Origin: an uncultured Ruminococcus sp.
GTDB lineage: Bacteria; Bacillota_A; Clostridia; Oscillospirales; Acutalibacteraceae
Assembly: GCA_902798605.1 (NCBI GenBank)
Contig: CADBXH010000022.1
Coordinates: 1-22,457, forward strand
Direction of reading: 5' to 3'
DNA: 22,457 bases
The number at the start of each line of letters is the position of its first letter. The stretch's first letter is position 1. Below the pieces are notes generated by a model that was not told the origin of the DNA, did no database searches, and was given only the letters and a program-made list of their open reading frames with translations. Both the position numbers and the translations under genes were made by a program. Of the stretch, positions 15,398 to 22,437 are shown one piece after another.

Positions 15398-15403
15398 TAT
15401 AAT
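15398..15403 (+). promoter_or_regulatory. -10 box of the XRE-like regulator gene
   Basis: TATAAT at 15398-15403, 18 bases before the start codon's own upstream region, with only a weak -35 (TTTAAA at 15375-15380, 17-nt spacing). Confidence 0.5.
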
Positions 15404-15421
15404 TGTTTAGAGGTGAAAAAT

Positions 15422-16306
15422 ATGAGTAAATCTATCTCAAAAACCAAAGAAACATTAAAGGATCAAGGTAAAAGATTTTCAGAGGTAATGGAGTATCTTA
15501 AAACAGGGGCTAAAGAAAGAAAGAACAATTCCGATGTAATAAGTGATATCAATGATTTATATCAATCATCTTTAATAAATTCTGATTTTTCTAAGTTTAA
15601 GAAAGGCGAGGAAATCCCCGAATATGTTTTAGATGCATTGTACAAATTGTATTATATAAATCCAGACTATATTTTAGGGAAATCAGAGTGTATGGTTGAT
15701 TTTTTTGCTGAATTCATTGATAAAATAAAAAGCAAAAAGGTTGATGAGAGTGAATCAAAAACGATTGTAGAGCCAGCTTTGGTGGTTACCGATGAGGACA
15801 AGGATGAAGGAATAAAATTTCTTTCCATAGAAATGGATAGTCGTTTTTTCGATTATATTACAAGTGTTAGTCCTGAAATATTAGTGTCACCCTATACTAA
15901 AGAAAAAAGATATTCTAATTCCTTTATAATGAATGAAAAAGAACGTAATAAGTTTATCTCTGAAATACAGGGGAAGAAGGAACTACAATATAAAATGTAC
16001 ATTTTGGTTCCTGAAGAAGATGTGATAAATACAAATTATGATAATGATTTATTGGATTTTAAAACAAGATTGGCACTGTTAGAAGAAAAATATGAATTAC
16101 TAGAGAAAGAAGTTGGATTATGGAAAAAGAAAAAGCCAGATGAAACCGATAAAATGGTAGATGAAACCGATAAAATAGTAGATGAAATAAAAGAAAAGAT
16201 TGAAGAAATTCGTGATTTAAAAAATGGACTAAGTGATTTTAAAATTGTACTAAGTGAGTTTTTTAAAAAACTAGAAGAACAAAAAAAGAAGAATAGAAAC
16301 AATTAA
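15422..16306 (+). CDS. XRE-like transcriptional regulator with C-terminal coiled coil
   Basis: A 294-residue protein read divergently from the transfer operon. Residues about 12-80 look like a cI/XRE-type helix-turn-helix domain, although diverged: it ends in FKKGEEIPEYVLDALYKLYY and INPDYILGKSE, the usual close of such domains. The middle (about 110-200) is an unassigned alpha/beta segment; the C-terminal 90 residues are a Lys/Glu-rich coiled coil (RLALLEEKYELLEKEVGLW, then DEIKEKIEEIRDLKNG). The ATG at 15422 has AGAGGTG; an ATG at 15392 lies inside the promoter. Very AT-rich. Position and palindromes suggest it represses the element's transfer genes. No peptidase-type CI cleavage domain is visible. 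Confidence 0.65.
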   Translation: MSKSISKTKETLKDQGKRFSEVMEYLKTGAKERKNNSDVISDINDLYQSSLINSDFSKFKKGEEIPEYVLDALYKLYYINPDYILGKSECMVDFFAEFIDKIKSKKVDESESKTIVEPALVVTDEDKDEGIKFLSIEMDSRFFDYITSVSPEILVSPYTKEKRYSNSFIMNEKERNKFISEIQGKKELQYKMYILVPEEDVINTNYDNDLLDFKTRLALLEEKYELLEKEVGLWKKKKPDETDKMVDETDKIVDEIKEKIEEIRDLKNGLSDFKIVLSEFFKKLEEQKKKNRNN

Positions 16307-16334
16307 CTTTCAACAAACAGGATTTCCCGAAAAA

Positions 16335-16371
16335 ACTCCGCTCAGATAATTCCGAGCGGAGTCTTTTATTT
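16335..16371 (+). terminator. Terminator of the XRE-like regulator gene
   Basis: ACTCCGCTC (16335-16343) pairs perfectly with GAGCGGAGT (16354-16362), followed by CTTTTATTT. Confidence 0.9.
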
Positions 16372-16530
16372 ATAATTCAGTATTGTAATATAATCTATAC
16401 TAAAAACGTCACAGAGTATTTTTAGTTTATCATAACTTGGTTCTGATTTGCCTGTTTCATAATAGGTATATGTACTACGGCTTATATTCAAAAAATCAGC
16501 TATAAAAGCACAGGGAGTTTTATTGGACAC
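16366..16530 (-). pseudogene. Remnant of an XRE helix-turn-helix gene (54 codons)
   Basis: The minus-strand frame reads NKTPCAFIADFLNISRSTYT, YYETGKSEPSYDKL and ILCDVFSIDYITIL, a plain XRE HTH domain (helices 2-5). A stop codon directly precedes the GTG at 16530, there is no ribosome-binding site, and helix 1 is missing, so the gene is probably a truncated leftover. Its end overlaps the T-run of the preceding terminator. The alternative is a genuine short Cro-like protein beginning at GTG. Confidence 0.55.
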
Positions 16531-16546
16531 CTATTATGAGATAATT

Positions 16547-16570
16547 GGAGTATAAAGCGGAGTATAAACT
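16547..16570. repeat. Two tandem 12-bp units upstream of the EF-hand protein gene
   Basis: GGAGTATAAAGC followed by GGAGTATAAACT. They lie about 40 bases upstream of the small acidic gene and could be a regulator site or part of its promoter; the TATAAA blocks could act as -10 elements. Confidence 0.45.
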
Positions 16571-16606
16571 TAAAGTAGAAATGTCTAATTAAATGGAGGC
16601 TTTATT

Positions 16607-16774
16607 ATGTTTGATGATTTTTTCGACGGAATGTTTGATTTTGACGGTGACGGTCATACAGACTTTATGGAACAGGCAACAGGATTCGCTATCCTTAACG
16701 AACTATCGCAGGAAGATGAATCGGATGATTTCGATTTTGACGATGATTCTAATGATTGGGACTTTGAGTCGTGA
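16607..16774 (+). CDS. Small acidic protein with one canonical EF-hand loop
   Basis: A 55-residue protein with a good ribosome-binding site (TGGAGG, 8 nt before the ATG). It begins MFDDFFDGMF, then contains DFDGDGHTDFME (residues 11-22), which matches the calcium-binding EF-hand loop: acidic at positions 1, 3, 5 and 9, Gly at 6 and Glu at 12. The rest is ATGFAILNELSQEDESDD and an extremely acidic tail ending in WDFES. No signal peptide or TM, so cytoplasmic. A different-frame ORF over the same bases (16593-16829) lacks this composition and is rejected. Function unknown; the protein may bind a metal or mimic nucleic acid. It precedes the restriction operon but has its own start region. Confidence 0.72.
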   Translation: MFDDFFDGMFDFDGDGHTDFMEQATGFAILNELSQEDESDDFDFDDDSNDWDFES

Positions 16775-16799
16775 ACTTGACAGGGCGAAAATGCTTTTA

Positions 16800-16819
16800 A
16801 GATTTTTTTATAAAAATCT
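16800..16819. terminator. AT-rich hairpin after the EF-hand protein gene
   Basis: AGATTTTT (16800-16807) pairs with AAAAATCT (16812-16819). The T-rich arm itself is the only T-run, so termination would be weak. Confidence 0.3.
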
Positions 16820-16825
16820 AAATGG

Positions 16826-16854
16826 TTGATTATGCAAATGAATTATGGTAAAAT
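16826..16854 (+). promoter_or_regulatory. Promoter of the restriction-modification operon
   Basis: TTGATT (16826-16831), a 17-nt spacer, then TAAAAT (16849-16854) with TGG directly before the -10 (extended -10). It is 35 bases upstream of vsr. Confidence 0.72.
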
Positions 16855-16888
16855 AATAAATAATTTATAAAGTTTTGAAGTGACAATA

Positions 16889-17302
16889 ATGGACAATCAT
16901 ACTCCCGAGCAACGCCGGCGAAATATGAAGGCGGTCAAAAACAAAGGCTCTAAAATTGAAACTATGCTGCAAAAAGAATTGTGGCACAGAGGATTACGAT
17001 ACAGAAAAAATGTTAAGACAGTTTACGGGAAGCCCGATATAGCGTTTATCGGGAAGAAAGTTGTCATATTTTGTGACAGTGAGTTCTTTCACGGATATGA
17101 TTGGGAAAACAAAAACAAAGAGATTAAATCAAACCGTGATTTTTGGATTCCTAAAATCGAAAAGAATATGCAACGTGATCGGGATGTAACTGAAAAGCTC
17201 ACATCCGAAGGTTGGACAGTATTACGATTTTGGGGTAATGATATCAAAAAAGACTTATCCGGCTGTGCCGATAAAATAGAAAGTGTGGTTAAATCGAAAT
17301 GA
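16889..17302 (+). CDS. vsr: Very-short-patch repair endonuclease (Vsr)
   Basis: A 137-residue DNA mismatch endonuclease that nicks at T:G mismatches arising when 5-methylcytosine deaminates; such genes accompany C5 methyltransferases. Family motifs: HTPEQRRRNMKAVKNKGSKI, GLRYRKNV, GKPDIAFIGKKVVIFCDSEF, FFHGYDW, SNRDFWIPKIEKNMQRDRD and GWTVLRFWG. The catalytic Asp (in KPDIAF) and His (in FFHG) are kept. The Cys/His residues that hold a structural zinc in E. coli Vsr (HGCPxH-type segment) are not seen after FFHG. The ATG at 16889 fits the family's N-terminus; a GTG at 16880 would add three residues. It overlaps the next gene as ATGA. Confidence 0.94.
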   Translation: MDNHTPEQRRRNMKAVKNKGSKIETMLQKELWHRGLRYRKNVKTVYGKPDIAFIGKKVVIFCDSEFFHGYDWENKNKEIKSNRDFWIPKIEKNMQRDRDVTEKLTSEGWTVLRFWGNDIKKDLSGCADKIESVVKSK

Positions 17303-18250
17303 ATAATAAATCTAAATACAGATCAATTGATTTGTTTGCTGGCATAGGCGGAATCCGTTTAGGGTTTGACCTTGCTTTTAAGGATGAAATAGAAACCGTA
17401 TTCGTTAGCGAATGGGATGAGAAAGCGCAGGAAACATATCGGGCAAATTTTGATGATGATTTTGAGATTGCCGGAGATATTACCAAAATAGATGAAAGTC
17501 AAATACCGGAGTTTGATATCTGTCTTGCCGGATTCCCGTGTCAAGCGTTTAGTATGGCCGGCAGGAAGCAAGGATTTGATGATGACTATAAAGGCACTTG
17601 CAGAGGTACATTGTTTCTCTATTCACGACAGAGGACGCACCTATAAGATCATCAGAAAAACCTTTGAAGATTTAGGATATAAAGTATTTGACAAAATACT
17701 CAACAGTAAAGACTTCGGTGTTCCTCAAAACAGAGAGCGTATCTATTTGATTGCTTTCCGCAACGATATTGCACCGGAAACTTTTGAATTTCCCGAACCG
17801 ACAGACACCTCGCAAGAACTTTGGAGTATTCGTGAAGAAGAACCGGTACCGGCGAAGTATTATCTCAGCACAACATATTTAGACACTCTTGTCGCCCACA
17901 AAAAACGTCACGAAGCAAAAGGCAACGGCTTTGGTTTTGAAATCAGAGATTGGAGCGATGTTGCCGGCGCAATCGTTTGCGGCGGTATGGGCAGAGAAAG
18001 AAATCTTGTTGTAGATAACCGCCAGAAAAACCTTGTTCCCACCACCCACATCAAAGGCGAGATTAACCCTTATGGTATCCGAAAAATGACACCTCGTGAA
18101 TGGGCGAGATTACAGGGTTATCCCGACGATTTTATTTTACCGTTGGCAGATACACATTTATACAAACAGCTCGGAAACAGCGTTACCGTAAATGTCATTG
18201 AAGCGATTGCAAAGAAGATAAGGATGGTATTAGATGGTAGAGTCGATTAA
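17299..18250 (+). pseudogene. DNA (cytosine-5) methyltransferase, first copy, broken by internal deletion
   Basis: Two reading frames together make one C5 methyltransferase. The first (17299 to about 17616, 106 residues) has motif I DLFAGIGGIRLGFD and motif IV AGFPCQAFSMAGRKQGF and ends at RGTLF. The second (from about 17624, 208 residues) starts HDRGRTYKIIRKTF and has motif VIII (PQNRERIYLIAFRND), motif IX (YGIRKMTPREWARLQGYPDD) and motif X (YKQLGNSVTVNVIEAIAKKI). Only 7 bases separate LF from HDRGRT, where the intact neighbour has 75, so about 68 bases, including the catalytic ENV motif VI, are gone and the frame shifts. The shortened product stops at 17646. The target-recognition region is intact. 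It should be inactive. Confidence 0.9.
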
Positions 18251-19385
18251 AGGCAAAAAGCTAAACAAAGGTGAATGGGCTGAATTTTATGTAATGCTTA
18301 AACTCTTGGGCGAAGGCAGATTATATACCGCCAACAAACTCCTTCAAAAGAACTACCAAAGCTATTTGGATGTTTTGAAGGTTATCCGTCAGGAATTGGC
18401 TTCTCAGGTATTGGAATACATAATTGACAAAGAAAAATCTGTTGTGGTAATAAAGGCACAAGATTCAGATGAAATTCTGGCAACTATTCCTACACAGGAA
18501 TTTGAAGAAAACGCAAATCTTCTTTTCTCCGGAATAAAAGATATGAAAGGAAGCTCTGTACCTGCTCCCGACAGTGTTTGTGAATTTGCAAGAGTAATCT
18601 ATGTCAGCAAACCAAAAGCACCGGCAGTAAAAGCGTTGAAAAAACAGTTTGGCGGTAAAAACGATATTTTCATTGAAGTCAGAGATGGACAAACATCAAT
18701 TGTATCTGTAATGGGCTTTTCCATTAAATCCAAATTCGGACACAATCCAACTTTATTTAATGCAGGATCGTCATCGCAATTCTTATACAAGCTATCGGGC
18801 TGTGATGATGCCCTGATGGAAGAATTTAACTCCATTACCGAAAAAGGCGGTCGTGGCTGGACAAAATGCAAAGGGTTCTTAAAGCAGCACGACCTAACAA
18901 TGGAGTTCGTCAGAACCAAAAATCCGATCTATAATGATAATCTGTTCCTGATTCGGGAATCAATGAGTAAGATTATGGCTTGGTGCGTTAAAGACAGACT
19001 GATTGATTCACCTAAAGATTACGAGGTTATGGAAACTGTCGAAAGAATGATAGAAGTTAATCCTCTTAATGTACCGAATCCTGCAATATACTACGAAAAA
19101 GCCGTTAAAGATTTTCTGATGGCAGGATTTACCGGAATGACAGCAGGAAAGCCTTGGGACGGCAGAGAACAAGTTAATGGCGGGTATATCTCTGTTATGG
19201 ATGACGGTGATGTGCTTTGCTATCATTCCAATGACAGAGAAGCGTTCCGTGACTATCTGTATCGCAACACTCATTTTGAATATGTCAGTGCCGACAAATA
19301 TGTCTGGAGCAGAATTGAAAAAATTGACGGCGAGTATTTGTTGCCGCTTAATGTATCTGTTAGATTCAACAAAAAAATCAGATAA
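18234..19385 (+). CDS. HpaII-family type II restriction endonuclease
   Basis: A 383-residue protein resembling the HpaII restriction enzyme family: an N-terminal KGEWAEFYVMLKLLGEGRLY, then DIFIEVRDGQTSIVSVMGFS, SIKSKFGHNPTLFNAGSSSQ and FLYKLSG, and ISVMDDGDVLCYHSNDREAF near the C-terminus. HpaII cuts CCGG; that this enzyme does the same is inference from family and from the accompanying C5 methyltransferases and Vsr. The gene overlaps the end of the broken methyltransferase by 17 bases and touches the next methyltransferase as TAATG, a tightly coupled operon. The frame is full length with no visible damage. Confidence 0.85.
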   Translation: MVESIKGKKLNKGEWAEFYVMLKLLGEGRLYTANKLLQKNYQSYLDVLKVIRQELASQVLEYIIDKEKSVVVIKAQDSDEILATIPTQEFEENANLLFSGIKDMKGSSVPAPDSVCEFARVIYVSKPKAPAVKALKKQFGGKNDIFIEVRDGQTSIVSVMGFSIKSKFGHNPTLFNAGSSSQFLYKLSGCDDALMEEFNSITEKGGRGWTKCKGFLKQHDLTMEFVRTKNPIYNDNLFLIRESMSKIMAWCVKDRLIDSPKDYEVMETVERMIEVNPLNVPNPAIYYEKAVKDFLMAGFTGMTAGKPWDGREQVNGGYISVMDDGDVLCYHSNDREAFRDYLYRNTHFEYVSADKYVWSRIEKIDGEYLLPLNVSVRFNKKIR

Positions 19386-20326
19386 TGAGAGTTGGTAGCT
19401 TATTTGCAGGGATTGGCGGAATTGACCTCGGATTTCAGCAGGCAGGGTTTGAAATTGTATGGGCTAATGAGTTAGACAGAGATGCCTGTAAAACATACAG
19501 ACTGAATTTCCCTGATACAGAACTGTTTGAATGCGACATATGCAAGCGGAATGCTTCGTCACTTCAAAAAGTTGATATAATAACTGCGGGATTCCCTTGT
19601 CAACCGTTTTCGGTTTGCGGTAATCAAAAAGGCTTTAGTGATAATCGAGGCAACCTGTTCTTTGAAATAATGCGTATTACCGATGCCGTTAATCCGCAAA
19701 TCATTTTTCTTGAAAATGTCGCTAATCTTGTTGAACACGATAAAGGACGCACTTTTAATGTGATTCACAATGAGTTAGTTTCGAGAGGGTATTATCTGCG
19801 CTATATGGTTGCCGACGCTTGTGATTACGGTATACCTCAACATCGCACAAGAACTTATCTTCTTGCGTTTCGTGACGTTCATCAATGTGAATCCTATCAT
19901 TTTCCCGAAAAGGTTAAGCTGAAAAAACAGATATTTGATATTATTGATAAATCCGTTAAGGTCGACGATAGTTTTTATCTTCCCGAAAAAACACAAAAAT
20001 ATGATAAGATGGTTAAAGCTATTAACGATGAAAATCAAATCTATCGTTTCTCGGACTACGGGATACAAAAAAGTAAAGACGGTATTTGCTTCACATTAAA
20101 AGCAAATATGGGCACTTGGTATGACCGAGTACCCATAATAAAAGACAATTACGGAATCCGCACTATTACGCCCAACGAGTGTTTGGCTTTAATGGGGTTT
20201 ACAGAAGGATTTAGAATTGCCGATATACCACTTAAAAGTGCATATAAGCAAATCGGTAATTCTGTTTGTGTGCCGTTAATAAAACAAATTGCTATTTTAC
20301 TTTTAGAACTTAAAAATCAAAAATAG
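19385..20326 (+). CDS. DNA (cytosine-5) methyltransferase, second, intact copy
   Basis: A 313-residue enzyme that transfers methyl from S-adenosylmethionine to cytosine C5. All motifs are in order: I SLFAGIGGIDLGFQ, IV AGFPCQPFSVCG (catalytic Cys), VI IIFLENVANL, VIII QHRTRTYLLAF, a target-recognition region at about 180-250, IX GIRTITPNECLALMGF and X AYKQIGNSVCVPLIKQIA. Starts by TAATG overlap with the endonuclease gene. It differs in sequence from the broken copy, especially in the variable region, so it is not a recent duplicate. As the only working methyltransferase visible here it is the likely protector against the endonuclease. Confidence 0.93.
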   Translation: MRVGSLFAGIGGIDLGFQQAGFEIVWANELDRDACKTYRLNFPDTELFECDICKRNASSLQKVDIITAGFPCQPFSVCGNQKGFSDNRGNLFFEIMRITDAVNPQIIFLENVANLVEHDKGRTFNVIHNELVSRGYYLRYMVADACDYGIPQHRTRTYLLAFRDVHQCESYHFPEKVKLKKQIFDIIDKSVKVDDSFYLPEKTQKYDKMVKAINDENQIYRFSDYGIQKSKDGICFTLKANMGTWYDRVPIIKDNYGIRTITPNECLALMGFTEGFRIADIPLKSAYKQIGNSVCVPLIKQIAILLLELKNQK

Positions 20327-20336
20327 GAGAGATATT

Positions 20337-21251
20337 GTGAAACAATTTTTGTACTTAGATACGGATATTATTAACTCTATTATTGCTCAATCAGAACAAG
20401 GGCTAATTACAAATTTCTCAAAAGAAAACGAATCTGGAAAAAATGAAAATAAAGTATTTTCAACAGAGTTACAAGGAAAAGCAACGGCAAATGCTTCTTT
20501 CTGGAAATTGGCTAAGGCTGAAGCTGAAGGTGCATTAGGAATAGGATTTGATATAAACAAAGGCGAACATGAAACATATCGTGAAATAATTAATAAAACA
20601 CTTCACGATGCGGCTTTTGATTTTGCATATAATTATATTAATCCCAAAGAATACCCTTTAGGTCAAAGTAATGATGATGAATATGGCGATTATATTAAAC
20701 TAAACCGTGTTTTTGATTTCGTAGACCTTTCATATCTTGAAAAGATTTTCTCAAAAGATGGTTTGCTTGATTATTTAAAAAAAGACGCAAAGAAAAAAGT
20801 TGAAGATCAGTTGCAAGAAACAGAAGCCTCATTAACAAGAGAACAATTAAAAGCAGCTAAGAGAGCTATTCGAGAAAATGCTAATAAATTAATCAAATCA
20901 CAAAATCAAGAATATGATGATATACATGATATAATAACAATGTTTAGGTCGTTATTACCATATTCAAGAATGCTACTATCTGTAGATGGTTATTTAATTC
21001 CTCTAGAAGATAGGTATTTTAGGATTAATCCTGAAAATTTAGGTTTTAAGTACGGGGGAGAACTGACTTGTGTTGGTGTTATAACAAATATTATTGGAGA
21101 AGATACAAACCCAGAGGATGAAAAGAATGTTTTTTCCACCCTTCAGTTTACTGTTAATGAAATGCTCCGTTCTATTTTGCCAACAAAAGAAAAAAACATT
21201 TGTGTTATTCACCCAATAGCAGTTTATTATGATACTGAAATTCAAGAATAA
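20337..21251 (+). CDS. Uncharacterised DUF6414-like protein, last gene of the R-M operon
   Basis: A 304-residue soluble protein starting at GTG with an AGGAGAG ribosome-binding site, 10 bases after the second methyltransferase. The N-terminus KQFLYLDTDIINSIIAQSEQ recalls the YLDTD.(V/L)NS..AQ opening of DUF6414 proteins; I am not certain of this. A central helical, Lys/Glu-rich part (YLKKDAKKKVEDQLQETEA, about 145-200) precedes an alpha/beta C-terminal domain (LLPYSRMLLSVDGYLIPLED, then YGGELTCVGVITNIIGED). No signal peptide, TM or known catalytic motif. More AT-rich than the methyltransferase genes, so possibly of separate origin. Its place in a defence operon, before the terminator, makes a defence role plausible. 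Confidence 0.85.
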   Translation: MKQFLYLDTDIINSIIAQSEQGLITNFSKENESGKNENKVFSTELQGKATANASFWKLAKAEAEGALGIGFDINKGEHETYREIINKTLHDAAFDFAYNYINPKEYPLGQSNDDEYGDYIKLNRVFDFVDLSYLEKIFSKDGLLDYLKKDAKKKVEDQLQETEASLTREQLKAAKRAIRENANKLIKSQNQEYDDIHDIITMFRSLLPYSRMLLSVDGYLIPLEDRYFRINPENLGFKYGGELTCVGVITNIIGEDTNPEDEKNVFSTLQFTVNEMLRSILPTKEKNICVIHPIAVYYDTEIQE

Positions 21252-21283
21252 TACAGTAAGCTAAATTTATTTACTATTTATGT

Positions 21284-21317
21284 TAACGCTACGGCTCGTC
21301 CGTAGCGTTATTTTTTG
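21284..21317 (+). terminator. Strong terminator closing the restriction-modification operon
   Basis: TAACGCTACGG (21284-21294) pairs perfectly with CCGTAGCGTTA (21300-21310) over CTCGT, followed by TTTTTTG. Confidence 0.93.
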
Positions 21318-21356
21318 TCCTCATTTGACAGTTACACGCTGATTTATTGTGTTCTC

Positions 21357-21541
21357 CTGTTCTGTTTTTCCTAAATCTCCATTGAGGCTTTAGCTTCACA
21401 TATTACTCCGATAGCTCGGAATATCAAGAATTGCCCTACGGCGTATCGCTGTTCGCTTGCTTCTTGACATTCCGGGCTTATCTGCGTTTTTAGTGAGCGT
21501 AAAGCCCATACAATGAAGATTTATACGAATAAACAGAACAG
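21357..21541. repeat. 185-nt nested inverted-repeat element (structured RNA or MITE-like)
   Basis: Four nested pairings bracket one another. The outer arms are CTGTTCTGTTT (21357-21367) with AAACAGAACAG (21531-21541). Next come TAAATCT (21372-21378) with AGATTTA (21517-21523) and CATTG (21380-21384) with CAATG (21511-21515). Then GGCTTTA (21386-21392) pairs with TAAAGCC (21500-21506). The inner 18-bp stem is 21413-21430 with 21461-21478 (AGCTCGGAATATCAAGAA with one wobble and one mismatch), with a 30-nt apical loop. No ORF lies inside. The rest of the 393-base gap (21252-21644) holds the terminator at 21284-21317 and, at 21542-21644, nothing I recognise. Confidence 0.7.
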
Positions 21542-21644
21542 AAAGGAGCTGACTATAGCGTGACAACCTAAATATCGGACTTGTAAGAGCCCACCAAATC
21601 AGAATTACCGAATAAACATTTTAAATTTAAAGGAGTTTAAAGTT

Positions 21645-21965
21645 ATGAAAATTGTAGTAGTTAAGCCGTTTAAAAAACCTTATATAACAGAGATTGACGG
21701 TAGTTTAAAAAGTATGCAGTCTGTTGTCAGGGGATATATAGAAATTGTCTATCCGTTCAGCAGTAATCCCGAAATTGCTCTTGTTTGTAACGAGGAAGGA
21801 AAGCTAAACGACCTTACACCTAATCGTTATTTATATAACAGTAATTTAGGTATATACGACTGTATCTGTGGAGATTTTTTTCTCTGCTTAGCACCGCCCG
21901 AAAGTGAAAACTTACAATCGCTTACAGACGAACTTGCGGACAAGCTCGTTAGAAAATTTAGTTAA
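21645..21965 (+). CDS. DUF3846-family mobile-element protein
   Basis: A 106-residue protein with the DUF3846 pattern: KIVVVKPFKKPYITEIDGSL, LKSMQSVVRGYIEIVYPF, ALVCNEEGKLNDLTPNR and YDCICGDFFLCLAP. The family is common on conjugative elements and phages of Clostridia; function unknown. AAAGGAG ribosome-binding site. Followed 13 bases later by a J-domain gene in the same direction. Confidence 0.88.
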   Translation: MKIVVVKPFKKPYITEIDGSLKSMQSVVRGYIEIVYPFSSNPEIALVCNEEGKLNDLTPNRYLYNSNLGIYDCICGDFFLCLAPPESENLQSLTDELADKLVRKFS

Positions 21966-21978
21966 AGGAGTTAATATA

Positions 21979-22437
21979 ATGAAGTATTTTAATAATTGCC
22001 GTACCGCCGAAGAACTCAAAAAGGAATACCGCAAGCTCGCTATGAAGTTGCACCCCGACATTGTCGGGGGCGACGGCGAAGCGTTCAAGGAAATGCAGAA
22101 CGAGTTTGAAAAGCTCTGGGAGCAGTTGAAGAATGTACACAGCAACGCACAGGGCGAAACCTACACGGCAAAGCAGGAGACCGCCGAAACGCCGCAGGAG
22201 TTTATACATATCATTAATGTTTTAATTAGCTTGCAGGGCGTAGAGGTTGAAATTTGCGGTAAATGGATTTGGGTATCAGGCAACACCAAAGCACACAAAG
22301 AAACGCTCAAACAGTTAAAATTCAAATGGGCGCATAAAAAACAGGCTTGGTATTATCACGCCGAGCCGTACAAAAAGAAAAGTCGCCGAGAACTAACGCT
22401 TGACGAAATCCGAGATATGTTCGGTAGTCAGAAGTAA
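21979..22437 (+). CDS. J-domain (DnaJ-like) mobile-element protein
   Basis: A 152-residue protein. Its N-terminus is a short J domain: RTAEELKKEYRKLAMKLHPD, with the HPD tripeptide needed for Hsp70 stimulation, then GGDGEAFKEMQNEFEKLWEQ. The C-terminal half (GVEVEICGKWIWVSGNTKAH, then LKFKWAHKKQAWYYHAEPYK) is a domain typical of such proteins on mobile elements, without the zinc finger or substrate domains of true DnaJ. The ATG at 21979 with AAAGGAG is clear; a longer in-frame ATG at 21904 lies inside the DUF3846 gene. It is complete in the window and stops 20 bases before the edge. Confidence 0.9.
   Translation: MKYFNNCRTAEELKKEYRKLAMKLHPDIVGGDGEAFKEMQNEFEKLWEQLKNVHSNAQGETYTAKQETAETPQEFIHIINVLISLQGVEVEICGKWIWVSGNTKAHKETLKQLKFKWAHKKQAWYYHAEPYKKKSRRELTLDEIRDMFGSQK

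Noticed and set aside
16593..16829. 78-residue ORF overlapping the small acidic gene in another frame
   Set aside because: It starts inside the ribosome-binding site of the acidic gene, has no family features, and the overlapping frame has the better ribosome-binding site, composition and EF-hand motif.
17492..18250. Second methyltransferase frame as an independent gene
   Set aside because: Its first 44 residues are out-of-frame translation of the upstream methyltransferase sequence; only the part from HDRGRT onward is real, as the 3' half of a broken gene.
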